Assembly (NCBI GenBank): GCA_964369775.1
Contig: CAYJHQ010000001.1
Span: forward strand, 144,420 to 208,419
Length of the DNA stretch: 64,000 bases
Direction: 5' to 3'
Source of the DNA: CAUPWF01 sp964369775
GTDB lineage: Bacteria; Bacillota; Clostridia; Lachnospirales; Lachnospiraceae
Numbering within the stretch: the first letter of the stretch is position 1; each line of letters starts with the position of its first letter. Below are positions 41,541 through 50,838 of the stretch, piece by piece. The position numbers were made by a program, and so were the translations under genes. The notes under the pieces were generated by a model that made no database searches, had not been told where the DNA came from, and saw only the letters and a list, made by a program, of their open reading frames with translations.

Positions 41541-43613
41541 TTATGAATTGCTCTTCAAATTGTCTACATACCCGCAAGTCTCATTAGCGCAGACAATCTT
41601 ATTTCCTTTTTCTAACATGTAACTGGAACATTTTGGACATTTTTTCTCACTTGGTTTTTGCCATGATATGAATTCACAATTACTTCCTTCTTCACAGCCG
41701 TAATATTTTCTACCTTTTTTTGTTTTCCGCAGTACGACTTCTTTTCCACAAAGAGGACAAGCAACTCCAACCTTTTCTAGATGTGGCTTCGTATTTCTGC
41801 ATTCTGGAAATCCTGGACACGCCAAGAATTTCCCATGTGGTCCATATTTAACTACCATATTTCTACCACATTCTTCACAGATTACATCTGTCACCTCATC
41901 TTCTATTGTTATGCTTTCTAGCTCTTCTTCCGCAACCTTTACCGCTTCATCCAAGTCTGGATAGAAGTTTCGAATCACATCTTTCCACTCAACACTTCCT
42001 TCTTCAACCTTATCTAACAGCCCTTCCATAGTAGCTGTAAAATTCACATCTACGATAGATGGGAAAGATTGAATCATGATTCCATTAACAACTTCACCAA
42101 TTTCAGTCAAATATAAATTTTTATTCTCTTTTGCAATATAACGTCTAGCTATAATTGTTGAAATTGTTGGTGCATAAGTACTTGGTCTACCAATCCCTAA
42201 CTCCTCTAATGCTTTTACAAGTGATGCTTCTGTAAAATGAGCTGGTGGTTGAGTAAAGTGCTGTTCTGATTGCAATTCCTCTTTTGTAAGCACTGAATTT
42301 TCATCTAAATTTTTCAACATTAGATTAGTCTCTTGCTTTTCTTCACCTGATTCAATATACGCCATACGAAATCCTTCAAATACTACCTTAGAAGTCGATA
42401 CATTGAAAATATATGAGTTCGCCGCAATTTTTACTGTTGTAGACTCGTACATCGCAGCTTTCATCTGGCTCGCTACAAATCTTTTCCAAATTAATTGATA
42501 TAATCTAAACTGTTCTCTGCTTAAAGATTCTTTTAAAGAAGCTGGAGTCTTAGTAACATCCGTTGGTCTAATCGCCTCATGAGCATCTTGAATTTTTTTC
42601 GAATCAGCTTTTTTCTCTGCTTTTTCTTGTGTGAACTCTTGTCCATACACTTTCGTTATATACTCTAGCGCACTTTGTTCTGCGCCTTCTGATATTCTGG
42701 TAGAATCTGTACGCAGATACGTGATTAAACCTACCGTTCCACTTCCCTTTATCTCAATTCCTTCATAGAGTTGCTGTGCAATTCTCATTGTCTTAGATGT
42801 CGCAAAATTTAAAGCATTTGCCGCTTCTTGTTGCAATGTACTAGTTGTAAACGGCAATGGTGATTTCTTGCTTCTGTTACTCTTTTTTACATCAGCCACT
42901 ATGAACTTCGCATCTTTTATTTCATCCACAATACCATCTAATTGCTCTTTAGAAGAAATCTTCATTTTTTTGTCACTTCCATAAAACTTAGCAACTATAG
43001 GTTTCTTCTCACCTTTTACAGCTAACTTCGCATCCAGTGTCCAATATTCTTCTGGAATAAATTCACTGATCAACTGCTCTCTATCTGCTATAATGCGAAG
43101 TGCTACAGATTGAACTCTTCCTGCACTTAATCCTCTTTTAACTTTTTTCCAAAGTAGGGGACTTATTCTATATCCCATTATTCTGTCCAATGCACGGCGT
43201 GCTTGCTGTGCATCTACCAAATCCATGTTAATTTCTCTCGCATTTTTTATTGACTCTTTTACAGCTTCTTTTGTAATCTCATTGAATGTAATCCGATATA
43301 CTTTTTTCCCTTCTAATTTTAGCGCTTTCAACAAATGCCAAGAGATCGCTTCTCCTTCTCTATCGGGGTCAGTCGCTAAATAGACTTTATCTGCTTTTTT
43401 TACTTCCTTTCGCAAATTAGCGAGTATATCACCTTTTCCTCTAATTGTGATGTATTTTGGTTCAAAATCATTTTCTACATCAATGCCTAATTGACTTTTA
43501 GGCAAGTCCCTTACATGTCCATTAGATGCTGCAATCACATAACTGCTCCCTAAAAACTTTTTAATCGTTTTCACCTTAGCAGGGGACTCTACTATTACTA
43601 GATACCTAGCCAT
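41541..43613 (-). CDS. topA: DNA topoisomerase I
   Basis: Relaxes negative supercoils. 690 residues. TOPRIM domain at the start (YLVIVESPAKVKTIKKFLG; acidic LATDPDREGEAISWHL near 80). The active-site Tyr is in GLITYLRTDSTRISEGA near 300. GIGRPSTYAPTISTI is near 480. Three C-terminal zinc fingers begin with CEECGRN, CPLCGKE and CPKCSSY. Distinct from topB at 2731. It lies five bases after dprA in a comM-dprA-topA operon. Confidence 0.98.
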   Translation of the reverse strand: MARYLVIVESPAKVKTIKKFLGSSYVIAASNGHVRDLPKSQLGIDVENDFEPKYITIRGKGDILANLRKEVKKADKVYLATDPDREGEAISWHLLKALKLEGKKVYRITFNEITKEAVKESIKNAREINMDLVDAQQARRALDRIMGYRISPLLWKKVKRGLSAGRVQSVALRIIADREQLISEFIPEEYWTLDAKLAVKGEKKPIVAKFYGSDKKMKISSKEQLDGIVDEIKDAKFIVADVKKSNRSKKSPLPFTTSTLQQEAANALNFATSKTMRIAQQLYEGIEIKGSGTVGLITYLRTDSTRISEGAEQSALEYITKVYGQEFTQEKAEKKADSKKIQDAHEAIRPTDVTKTPASLKESLSREQFRLYQLIWKRFVASQMKAAMYESTTVKIAANSYIFNVSTSKVVFEGFRMAYIESGEEKQETNLMLKNLDENSVLTKEELQSEQHFTQPPAHFTEASLVKALEELGIGRPSTYAPTISTIIARRYIAKENKNLYLTEIGEVVNGIMIQSFPSIVDVNFTATMEGLLDKVEEGSVEWKDVIRNFYPDLDEAVKVAEEELESITIEDEVTDVICEECGRNMVVKYGPHGKFLACPGFPECRNTKPHLEKVGVACPLCGKEVVLRKTKKGRKYYGCEEGSNCEFISWQKPSEKKCPKCSSYMLEKGNKIVCANETCGYVDNLKSNS

Positions 43614-43618
43614 ATAAT

Positions 43619-44575
43619 CTACTCCTTTTTAGTCTTCACTACTTCTGTCATCATTGTTTTTTTGTATTTATTTTTTGATACTTCCTTTACATATCCTTTC
43701 AACTCAAGAGACAACAAAATGCCTAATACTTCGTGAATAGGCATCTCAAATTGTTGTAAAATCCACTCAATATTGCGAACTTGGAAATCGAGAACACTAT
43801 ACACCATATTTTCTTTAGTTTCAAGTATTATTTCAATTTCTTTTGATTTTTTTTGTAAAATTTGATAATTTACACCGATTTCTTTCAAAAAATCCTCAAA
43901 ATCAACCAAAATACCTGCACCTTGTTTGATTAATTTATTGCACCCTGTACTCAGTGAACTTGTTATTGGTCCCGGAAGTGCATATATCTCTTTTCCTTGT
44001 GCCAACGCATAATCGGCTGTAATTAATGAACCGCTTTTTTCTTTTGCTTCTATTATAATTACTACATCAGCCAAGCCACTTATAATTCGGTTCCGTAGTG
44101 GAAAGTTATAGCGTTTTGGACTTGTCCCTAATGGAAACTCCGATATAACGCCACCACTCTTGATTAAATCTCTATACAATCCTCGATTTTCACTCGGATA
44201 ACAAATATCAACACCGCACCCTAATACCGCAAAACTTTTTCCACCCCCTTCCATTGCCGCTCTTTGAGCTATGGAATCAATGCCAAGTGCCATACCGCTG
44301 GTAACTTGTACACTTAATTCCCCCAGTCTATAAGCGAATTCTTTTGCAATCTGATACCCGTAACTACTACACCTTCTCGTACCTACAATTGCTATGTTTA
44401 AATGGTCTTCTTTGGGTAGCTCTCCTAAGTAAAAAAGTGTATGTGGCGGATTGTCAATATTCCTTAAATCTTTGGGGAAATTTACATCTTCAATTGTGAC
44501 AAATCGCCCTCCCATATCCAAAAGTCGTTTGTATTCGTCTTCTAGATTAACATTTATACGATGCTTATCTTTCAT
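43619..44575 (-). CDS. dprA: DNA-processing protein DprA (Smf)
   Basis: Loads RecA on incoming single-stranded DNA during transformation. 318 residues with a Rossmann core: IAIVGTRRCSSYGYQIAKE near 61, VTSGMALGIDSIAQRAAMEG near 90, VLGCGVDICYPSENR near 115, and SGLADVVIIIEAKEKSGSLIT near 175. A winged-helix-like C-terminal segment follows (about 255-305). It overlaps the comM stop by 4 bp. Together with comM it suggests a competence capacity. Confidence 0.96.
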   Translation of the reverse strand: MKDKHRINVNLEDEYKRLLDMGGRFVTIEDVNFPKDLRNIDNPPHTLFYLGELPKEDHLNIAIVGTRRCSSYGYQIAKEFAYRLGELSVQVTSGMALGIDSIAQRAAMEGGGKSFAVLGCGVDICYPSENRGLYRDLIKSGGVISEFPLGTSPKRYNFPLRNRIISGLADVVIIIEAKEKSGSLITADYALAQGKEIYALPGPITSSLSTGCNKLIKQGAGILVDFEDFLKEIGVNYQILQKKSKEIEIILETKENMVYSVLDFQVRNIEWILQQFEMPIHEVLGILLSLELKGYVKEVSKNKYKKTMMTEVVKTKKE

Positions 44576-46104
44576 AGACTCTCCTTCCCATGCAATTGAT
44601 TACACATTCTATAGCCTATAGATTCCAGCAGATGCTCTTCTTTAATCTCCTTCTCTCCTTCTAAATCAGCTATCGTACGAGCAACTTTTATAACTTTATG
44701 ATAAGACCTAGCTGTCATTTCTAGCTTTTGATAAGTCTTCTTCATCAACTCTTCACATTTTTCATCTAACGCACAGTATAGATGCATCTCACTTTCTTTA
44801 ATGGTTGCATTTGTCTTCCTTTGATTTTTATAATATCTCGAACTTTGAATATTTCTAGCATTCTCTACTTGCCTCTTTATGCTCTTAGACTCTGATTCCC
44901 TCTGAGTGTTTTTTAATTCCTCGTATTTGACCCTTGGAACATCTATACTCATATCCATTCTATCTAGTAGCGGTTGCGAAATTTTGTTTAGATATCTTTT
45001 GATTTCATAGTTTGAACAAATACATTTTTCTAAATCAGGATAGTTCCCACAAGGACATGGATTCATTGCTGCAATCAACATAAAATCTGCTTCGAATTCA
45101 TAGCTTCCTTTGTTTCTTGTGATTATAATTTTTTTCTCTTCCAATGGTTGCCTGAGCGCTTCTAAAACTGAACGTGGAAATTCTGCTATCTCGTCCAAAA
45201 ATAATACGCCTTTGTGGGACAAACTTATCTCTCCAGGTTTTACCATACTCCCACCACCAATTAATGCACTTCTAGTAACCGTATGATGTACATTTCGAAA
45301 TGGACGTTCATCAATAAAAGGGGACTCTTCTTTTAGTAGTCCTGCCACACTATAAATCTGCGATACCTCTATGCTCTCTTCAAGGCTCAAGTCCGGAAAA
45401 ATACTAGGGATTCTTTTAGAAAGCATACTCTTTCCTGCTCCCGGTGGTCCTATCATAAGTACGTTATGACACCCTGCTACAGCTATAGTCAATGCTCTTT
45501 TTACAAACACCTGACCTTTCACATCCGAAAAATCAATTACACTCCTTTTATCGTCATGTAACTTTTTTTTAAAAACTGATTTTTCAAGTACTTTCTTTTT
45601 ATTCAAGTGTTCTACCACACTTTCTATTGAATCTGCTCCATATACTTGCACACCATCTATTATAGACACTTCTTTTAAATTCCCTACAGGAACTATTATA
45701 TTATGAATCCCTCTTTTTTTCGCCATGAGTACTATAGGTAACACCCCATTAATTCGTTGTAACCTCCCTGTCAAACTTAATTCTCCCACAAAGAGATGAT
45801 TTTTCACTGTCTCCTCTTTTATTATTCCATATGCCGATAATACGCCTACTGCTATTGGAAGATCATAGGATACGCCCGTTTTTCGTAAATTTGCTGGAGA
45901 TAAATTTCCTACAATTTTTCTAGGCTGTAATTGAAATCCCGAATTTTTTATAGCTGTTCTCACCCTATCTACGGATTCTTTTATTTCTGTTGACACACTT
46001 CCTACCATTTGAAATGATGGTAGCCCAGAACTTACATCAACCTCGACTTGAACAAGAGTCGCGCTCATCCCTCTAAGTGCTGCTGATAAAACGATGCTAT
46101 ACAA
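44572..46104 (-). CDS. comM: ComM/YifB family AAA+ ATPase (Mg-chelatase-like)
   Basis: Hexameric helicase-like ATPase that promotes branch migration in transformation. 510 residues. I place the start at the TTG at 46102-46104 (then YSIVLSAALRGMSAT, matching the family N-terminus), because AAAGGAG lies about 8 bp upstream; an ATG two codons before would be too close to it. A Lon-like N-terminal domain is followed by Walker A GPPGAGKSMLSKRI near 218, FRNVHHTVTRSALIGGG near 255, Walker B GVLFLDEIAEF near 290, and the zinc-type CPCGNYPDLEKCICS near 345. Confidence 0.94.
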   Translation of the reverse strand: MYSIVLSAALRGMSATLVQVEVDVSSGLPSFQMVGSVSTEIKESVDRVRTAIKNSGFQLQPRKIVGNLSPANLRKTGVSYDLPIAVGVLSAYGIIKEETVKNHLFVGELSLTGRLQRINGVLPIVLMAKKRGIHNIIVPVGNLKEVSIIDGVQVYGADSIESVVEHLNKKKVLEKSVFKKKLHDDKRSVIDFSDVKGQVFVKRALTIAVAGCHNVLMIGPPGAGKSMLSKRIPSIFPDLSLEESIEVSQIYSVAGLLKEESPFIDERPFRNVHHTVTRSALIGGGSMVKPGEISLSHKGVLFLDEIAEFPRSVLEALRQPLEEKKIIITRNKGSYEFEADFMLIAAMNPCPCGNYPDLEKCICSNYEIKRYLNKISQPLLDRMDMSIDVPRVKYEELKNTQRESESKSIKRQVENARNIQSSRYYKNQRKTNATIKESEMHLYCALDEKCEELMKKTYQKLEMTARSYHKVIKVARTIADLEGEKEIKEEHLLESIGYRMCNQLHGKESL

Positions 46105-46321
46105 TTGCATCACTCCTTTCACTCTTTTATTTTAGCTGTTTTTTGAAATTCGGGTCAGAATTAACCCATTAGATTACTAAGAATTATTTTGCTTTGTCAT
46201 TATATTGTAGTAATGATTTAATTATCTGTCAATATATTCTATCTAAAAATCCTAGTTCGGACATACACAATTCGCCACATTGTTCATATATTAATAATAA
46301 ATATTCATCGAGGTAGCTATT

Positions 46322-46951
46322 TTGAAGTCATTTCCTAAGCCCTTATCCGCAGAGAAAGAACGCTACTATCTGCTACAATATACAGAAGGAAATTTAGAGG
46401 CAAAACACATCTTGATTGAACATAACCTTCGACTGGTAGCTCATGTCTTAAAAAAATATCAATATTTGGATGAGGACTCTGATGATATGATTTCAATTGG
46501 TACCATAGGTCTTATTAAGGCTGTAACCACCTTTGATCCAAATAAAGGTAATCGATTAGCAACCTATGCTGCTAAGTGTATCGAAAACGAAATCCTTATG
46601 ATGCTTCGATCTAAAAAAAAGTTTGCAAAAGAAGTCTCCATATATGAACCGATAGGAACTGATCATGATGGAAATGAGATACAAATTTTTGATGTAGTTG
46701 AATCAAAAGAAGATACAGCATATGAACAAATCTTACTGCGCGAAAATATCAAAAGCCTTTATAAACATATCGAACATCAGTTATCTCCTCGGGAGCAGAC
46801 TGTACTTAAAATGCGGTATGGACTGTATCACGGACACGAATATACACAACGGGAAATAGCTGCGAGATTACATATATCTCGTTCCTACGTTTCGCGTATA
46901 GAAAAAAGCGCAATCGATAAATTGCGCTTTAATTTCAATTCTTCAACGTAA
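46322..46951 (+). CDS. sigK: RNA polymerase sigma factor of the sigma-K type
   Basis: Late mother-cell sporulation sigma factor. 209 residues starting at a TTG (46322) 5 bp after GAGGTAG. The N-terminus, FPKPLSAEKERYYL, corresponds to mature Bacillus sigma-K just after its pro-sequence, and an in-frame stop at 46298-46300 excludes a longer form. Region 2 has IEHNLRLVAHVLKKYQYL and DDMISIGTIGLIKAVTTFDP; region 4 has YTQREIAARLHISRSYVSRIEK. It is uninterrupted, so no skin-type element is present. A sigma-E or sigma-G identity is less likely from the IEHNLRLVAH and GxxGNEI segments. Confidence 0.85.
   Translation: MKSFPKPLSAEKERYYLLQYTEGNLEAKHILIEHNLRLVAHVLKKYQYLDEDSDDMISIGTIGLIKAVTTFDPNKGNRLATYAAKCIENEILMMLRSKKKFAKEVSIYEPIGTDHDGNEIQIFDVVESKEDTAYEQILLRENIKSLYKHIEHQLSPREQTVLKMRYGLYHGHEYTQREIAARLHISRSYVSRIEKSAIDKLRFNFNSST
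46902..46930 (-). terminator. Terminator of the trhP operon embedded in the 3' end of sigK
   Basis: AAAGCGCAAT (46905-46914) and ATTGCGCTTT (46921-46930) form a perfect 10-bp stem. Read on the minus strand it is followed by T6, so it should end transcripts coming from trmR-trhP. It lies inside the last codons of the convergent sigK gene. Confidence 0.8.
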
Positions 46952-46975
46952 TACTCCATAAGAATGCGCCACAAA

Positions 46976-48205
46976 CTAATTTGTTTCTGCTCTTCTTAAT
47001 ATATCATACTCATCCAATTCAATCCCTAAATCAATATATAGCAATTGTTTTGGATGTGGCGCACTTTCTTGGCTCTTGCCTTCTTCATCTAGGATTCGCC
47101 TCACTGTTATTTCTATATTATCTCCATTAGGCTTCATAACTTCAATCTTTTCTCCTATTGAGAATTTGTTACGTTGCTCAATTTTGTATAATCCATCTCC
47201 CTTTGCTTCACCCACAACTCCTAAATACGTATATTCTTTCACATAGGTATTGCTATTGTAAATCTGAGTTGTTTCATCTGGTTTCCCGAAAAAGAAACCA
47301 GTTGTAAATTGTCTATATGTGCAGTTCGATATCTGTTCTTGATACCACGGCATATTTTTTTTGTAAAGTTCCGGATCCTTTTGATAGTCATCAATCGCTT
47401 TTCTATATGTTCGCGCAACTGTTGCAACATACAATGCTGTTTTCATCCTGCCCTCAATCTTCAAGCTATCTATACCTGCATCTAGTATCTCTGGAATATA
47501 TTCGATCATACAAAGATCTTTTGAGTTAAAGATATATGTACCTCTTTCATTTTCATAAATAGGCATATATTCCCCTGGTCTTGTCTCTTCTACAACTGCA
47601 TATTTCCATCTACAAGGATGAGTGCAAGCTCCTCTATTCGCATCTCTACCCGTAAAATAGTTACTCAACAAACATCGCCCTGAGTAAGACATGCACATCG
47701 CTCCATGGATAAATGTCTCTATTTCCAAGTCATCTGGGATATTATTTCTAATCTCTTTTATCTCTTCTAGTGAAAGTTCTCTTGCTGTCACCACTCTAGA
47801 TGCACCTAGCTGTTTCCAGAACAAATAAGTTCCGTAATTGCTGTTATTTGCTTGTGTACTGATGTGGAGCTCTATCTCTGGACATACTTCCTGTGCAATC
47901 GCAAAAATCCCTGGATCTGCTATAATTAGTGCATCTGGGCGAAGTTCTTTCATCTCTTTAAAATACTCTCTCACACCTACTAAATCTTCATTGTGGGCTA
48001 GTATATTAGCAGTTACATATACTTTCACGCTATGTTCATGCGCAAACTTAATTCCCTCTCTCATATCCTCTAGAGAAAAATTCTTCGCTTTTGCTCGAAG
48101 CCCGAAGGCCTCCCCTCCGATATATACTGCATCTGCACCAAATACTACTGCAACTTTTAATACTTCAAGACTACTTGCAGGTACTAATAATTCTGGATGT
48201 CTCAT
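46976..48205 (-). CDS. trhP: Peptidase U32 family tRNA hydroxylation protein (TrhP-like)
   Basis: 409 residues. Despite the peptidase name, Bacillus YrrN/YrrO (TrhP1/2) and E. coli TrhP form 5-hydroxyuridine at tRNA position 34. The U32 signature is EIETFIHGAMCMSYSGRCLLS near 168-189, with the Cys cluster continuing in GACTHPCRW near 204. The N-terminal barrel starts with PELLVPASSLEVLKVAV. Its start overlaps trmR by 4 bp. The trmR partner, which methylates the product to mo5U, makes this function much more likely than proteolysis. Confidence 0.85.
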   Translation of the reverse strand: MRHPELLVPASSLEVLKVAVVFGADAVYIGGEAFGLRAKAKNFSLEDMREGIKFAHEHSVKVYVTANILAHNEDLVGVREYFKEMKELRPDALIIADPGIFAIAQEVCPEIELHISTQANNSNYGTYLFWKQLGASRVVTARELSLEEIKEIRNNIPDDLEIETFIHGAMCMSYSGRCLLSNYFTGRDANRGACTHPCRWKYAVVEETRPGEYMPIYENERGTYIFNSKDLCMIEYIPEILDAGIDSLKIEGRMKTALYVATVARTYRKAIDDYQKDPELYKKNMPWYQEQISNCTYRQFTTGFFFGKPDETTQIYNSNTYVKEYTYLGVVGEAKGDGLYKIEQRNKFSIGEKIEVMKPNGDNIEITVRRILDEEGKSQESAPHPKQLLYIDLGIELDEYDILRRAETN

Positions 48206-48858
48206 TGCTGTTTCCTCTCTTTTTTCACACTAATGGCAACTCCATCTCCTATTGGAACTATTGATGTAGTCAATTCTTCTATGTGTTTTATTTCATATAA
48301 ATATTCTCGCATACGGCCGTGTATCGTTCGATTTCTACGCTCTATAGCAAATTTGGATTCTATAATGTCTCCATCTTGTAATACATTATCTGAGACTAAT
48401 ACTCCATTCTCTTTTAGTAGGCGAAGTGCCTCCGGAAGATAATAAATATATTGAGCTTTCGCCGCATCCATAAATATAAAGTCGTAAGGTTCTGAAAGAG
48501 CTTTCATAACCTCAAGTGCATCACCTTCTAAAAGTTCTATCTCGTTATTTTTATTTGCTCTGGTAAAATTATTTTTCGCAATGCAAATTCGTTTTTCAAA
48601 TTTTTCTACTGTAGTAATTCTACAATTCGAAGGAGTACATTCACTCATAAATAACGCAGAGAAACCTACGGCAGTCCCTATTTCTAGGATGCGCATAGGT
48701 TTTTTTATCGCCAGTAAAACTCGCAAAAAGCTTTGGACTTCTTTTCGAATAATCGGAACTTTATCCTCTAAAGCTTCTATTTCAATCTGTTCTAGCAGTT
48801 CACTATTCTCTGTCTCCATCGAATTGATAAAAGCTACCATTCTTTCATCAACTATCAT
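48202..48858 (-). CDS. trmR: tRNA 5-hydroxyuridine methyltransferase (TrmR/YrrM-like)
   Basis: SAM-dependent O-methyltransferase, 218 residues. Motif I ILEIGTAVGFSALFMSE is near 57-73. FIFMDAAKAQYIYYLPEALRLL (about 130-151) holds the metal-binding Asp, and VLVSDNVLQDG follows near 156. It belongs to the class of cation-dependent catechol-type methyltransferases. In Bacillus this protein converts ho5U34 to mo5U34 in tRNA, improving wobble decoding. It is coupled to trhP. Confidence 0.87.
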   Translation of the reverse strand: MIVDERMVAFINSMETENSELLEQIEIEALEDKVPIIRKEVQSFLRVLLAIKKPMRILEIGTAVGFSALFMSECTPSNCRITTVEKFEKRICIAKNNFTRANKNNEIELLEGDALEVMKALSEPYDFIFMDAAKAQYIYYLPEALRLLKENGVLVSDNVLQDGDIIESKFAIERRNRTIHGRMREYLYEIKHIEELTTSIVPIGDGVAISVKKERKQQ

Positions 48859-48870
48859 ACATAACCTCTT

Positions 48871-50541
48871 CTACATGTCTACATCCATAATAATCGGTAA
48901 TATCATAGGACGTCTTTTTGTCTTTTTCCATATAAAATCATTCATTGTATCACGTATTGTCATCTTTATCTTATTCCAATCAGAGCTTTTCTTTTCTAAG
49001 CAATCCTCTGTTGCTTTGTAAAGCACATTACGCGCCTCTTCCATAAAACCTTCTGACTCTCTCACATAAACAAATCCTCTCGAAACGATATCAGGTCCAG
49101 CAAGAAGTCGATTTGTTCCTTTTTCCAAAGTAAGCACTACAATCACAATACCATCTTCAGCAAGATGTTGGCGGTCACGAAGTACAATATTCCCTACGTC
49201 ACCAACTCCGATTCCATCAACTAAAATCCCACCTGTTTGAACGTGATCTACTACTTTTGCCTCTTCGCTATCTAACTCAAGCACATCCCCAGATTTAAGG
49301 ATAAATACATTTTCTTTCGCTATTCCTAGTGATTGTGCAATCTCTGAATTTGCTTTTAAGTGTCTAAATTCTCCGTGCACCGGAACTGCATATTTAGGTT
49401 TTACCAGTGAATACATCAATTTTAACTCTTCCTGACAAGCATGTCCTGAAACGTGAGCATCTTGGAAGATTACTTCTGCACCCTTTTTCGATAATTCATT
49501 GATAACCTTTGATACTGATTTTTCATTTCCTGGTATTGGACTTGAACTAAATATAATCGTATCCCCTGGCTTTATCGTAACTTTCTTGTGTATATCCGCT
49601 GCCATTCTCGATAGTGCCGCCATTGATTCCCCTTGGCTACCTGTAGTAATAATTACAGTCTTTTCATCCGGATAATTCCTCAATTGATCTATCTCGATTA
49701 ATGTTTTATCTGGTATGTTTAAATATCCAAGCTCTGAAGCAGTATCGATGATATTCACCATACTTCTTCCTTCTACTACTACTTTTCTACCGCTTTTATA
49801 TGCTGAATTTATAATCTGTTGTACACGATCCACGTTCGACGCAAAAGTTGCAACAATAATTCTCGATGTCTTATGTTCCGAAAAGATATGATCAATTGTC
49901 TTTCCTACCGTCTTCTCTGATTGTGTAAATCCTGGTCTTGCCGCATTTGTACTATCTGACAATAAAGCTAGAACACCTTTTTTCCCAATTTCCGAAAATC
50001 TCTGCAAATCGATAGCATCTCCAAACACTGGTGTGTAATCCACTTTAAAATCACCTGTGTGTACAATAATTCCAGCTGGCGAGTAAATCGCTAATGCAGC
50101 TGCATCTGCAATACTGTGATTTGTCTTAATAAATTCGATTCTAAACTTCCCTAGATTTATCGATTGTCCGTGCTTAACAACTTTACGTCTTGTACATCTC
50201 AAAAGATTATGTTCTTTTAATTTTTTATCGATGATTCCCATCGTAAGCTTTGTTGCATAAACTGGAAGATTCATTTCTTTAAGCACGTACGACAACGCCC
50301 CTATATGATCTTCATGTCCATGAGTAATCACAAAACCTTTCACCTTATCTATATTATCCTTTAGATAGGTAATGTCTGGAATTACTAAGTCAACCCCTAA
50401 CATATCATCCTCCGGAAATGCAAGACCGCAATCCACAACAATAATACTGTCTTCAAATTCGAAGGCAGTAATATTCATTCCGATTGCTTCTAATCCACCC
50501 AAGGGAATGATTTTCACTTTTCCATTATTCAATTTTTTCAC
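48871..50541 (-). CDS. rnj: Ribonuclease J
   Basis: 5'-exo/endoribonuclease of mRNA and rRNA maturation. I start it at the GTG at 50539-50541 (556 residues), 6 bp after GGAGG; the track of upstream codons lacks family similarity. Metallo-beta-lactamase motifs: VDCGLAFPEDDMLGVDLVIPD, the zinc site THGHEDHIGAL near 75, HTGDFKVD near 160. The beta-CASP part has LSDSTNAARPGFTQSE near 190 and the C-terminal HVSGHACQEELK and PVHGEFRHL. Linked to ireB-ruvX-DUF1292. Confidence 0.96.
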   Translation of the reverse strand: MKKLNNGKVKIIPLGGLEAIGMNITAFEFEDSIIVVDCGLAFPEDDMLGVDLVIPDITYLKDNIDKVKGFVITHGHEDHIGALSYVLKEMNLPVYATKLTMGIIDKKLKEHNLLRCTRRKVVKHGQSINLGKFRIEFIKTNHSIADAAALAIYSPAGIIVHTGDFKVDYTPVFGDAIDLQRFSEIGKKGVLALLSDSTNAARPGFTQSEKTVGKTIDHIFSEHKTSRIIVATFASNVDRVQQIINSAYKSGRKVVVEGRSMVNIIDTASELGYLNIPDKTLIEIDQLRNYPDEKTVIITTGSQGESMAALSRMAADIHKKVTIKPGDTIIFSSSPIPGNEKSVSKVINELSKKGAEVIFQDAHVSGHACQEELKLMYSLVKPKYAVPVHGEFRHLKANSEIAQSLGIAKENVFILKSGDVLELDSEEAKVVDHVQTGGILVDGIGVGDVGNIVLRDRQHLAEDGIVIVVLTLEKGTNRLLAGPDIVSRGFVYVRESEGFMEEARNVLYKATEDCLEKKSSDWNKIKMTIRDTMNDFIWKKTKRRPMILPIIMDVDM

Positions 50542-50560
50542 ACTATACCTCCATATTTTT

Positions 50561-50821
50561 TTATATTTCAATTCCTATATCTTCTAATAAATCTTCAAAT
50601 ATCTTAGACACCGCTTCTAATTCAATATCGTCCTCAACGATTTCATACACGCTTTCCTCTGCGTCCTCATCTGCTGTATCTTTTAAAATCAAGCATTCCG
50701 CCTCATCTTCATTCGAATCTGCTACTAGTAAGTAAGAACTTCCATTCACTTTTGTTTGTTCTACAACAAAAAATTCTACTGTTTCATCTGTTTCATCAAA
50801 TGTAAATTCAATTTTTTCCAT
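50561..50821 (-). CDS. yrzB: DUF1292 protein (YrzB-like)
   Basis: 86-residue, very acidic soluble protein: FTFDETDETVEFFVVEQTKVNG followed by YLLVADSNEDEAECLILKD and a Glu/Asp-rich C-terminus. Function unknown. The order ireB-ruvX-yrzB is conserved across Firmicutes, which supports the identification. Confidence 0.9.
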   Translation of the reverse strand: MEKIEFTFDETDETVEFFVVEQTKVNGSSYLLVADSNEDEAECLILKDTADEDAEESVYEIVEDDIELEAVSKIFEDLLEDIGIEI

Positions 50822-50838
50822 CTTCTACTTGTCTCCTA

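Noticed and set aside
46123..46321. Possible sigma-E promoter (CATACACA near 46260) ahead of sigK
   Set aside because: The -10 resembles CATACA but I could not find a convincing -35 at the right spacing.
46976..48205. Collagenase/peptidase function for the U32 protein
   Set aside because: Context with trmR and known biochemistry of YrrN/YrrO favour tRNA hydroxylation.
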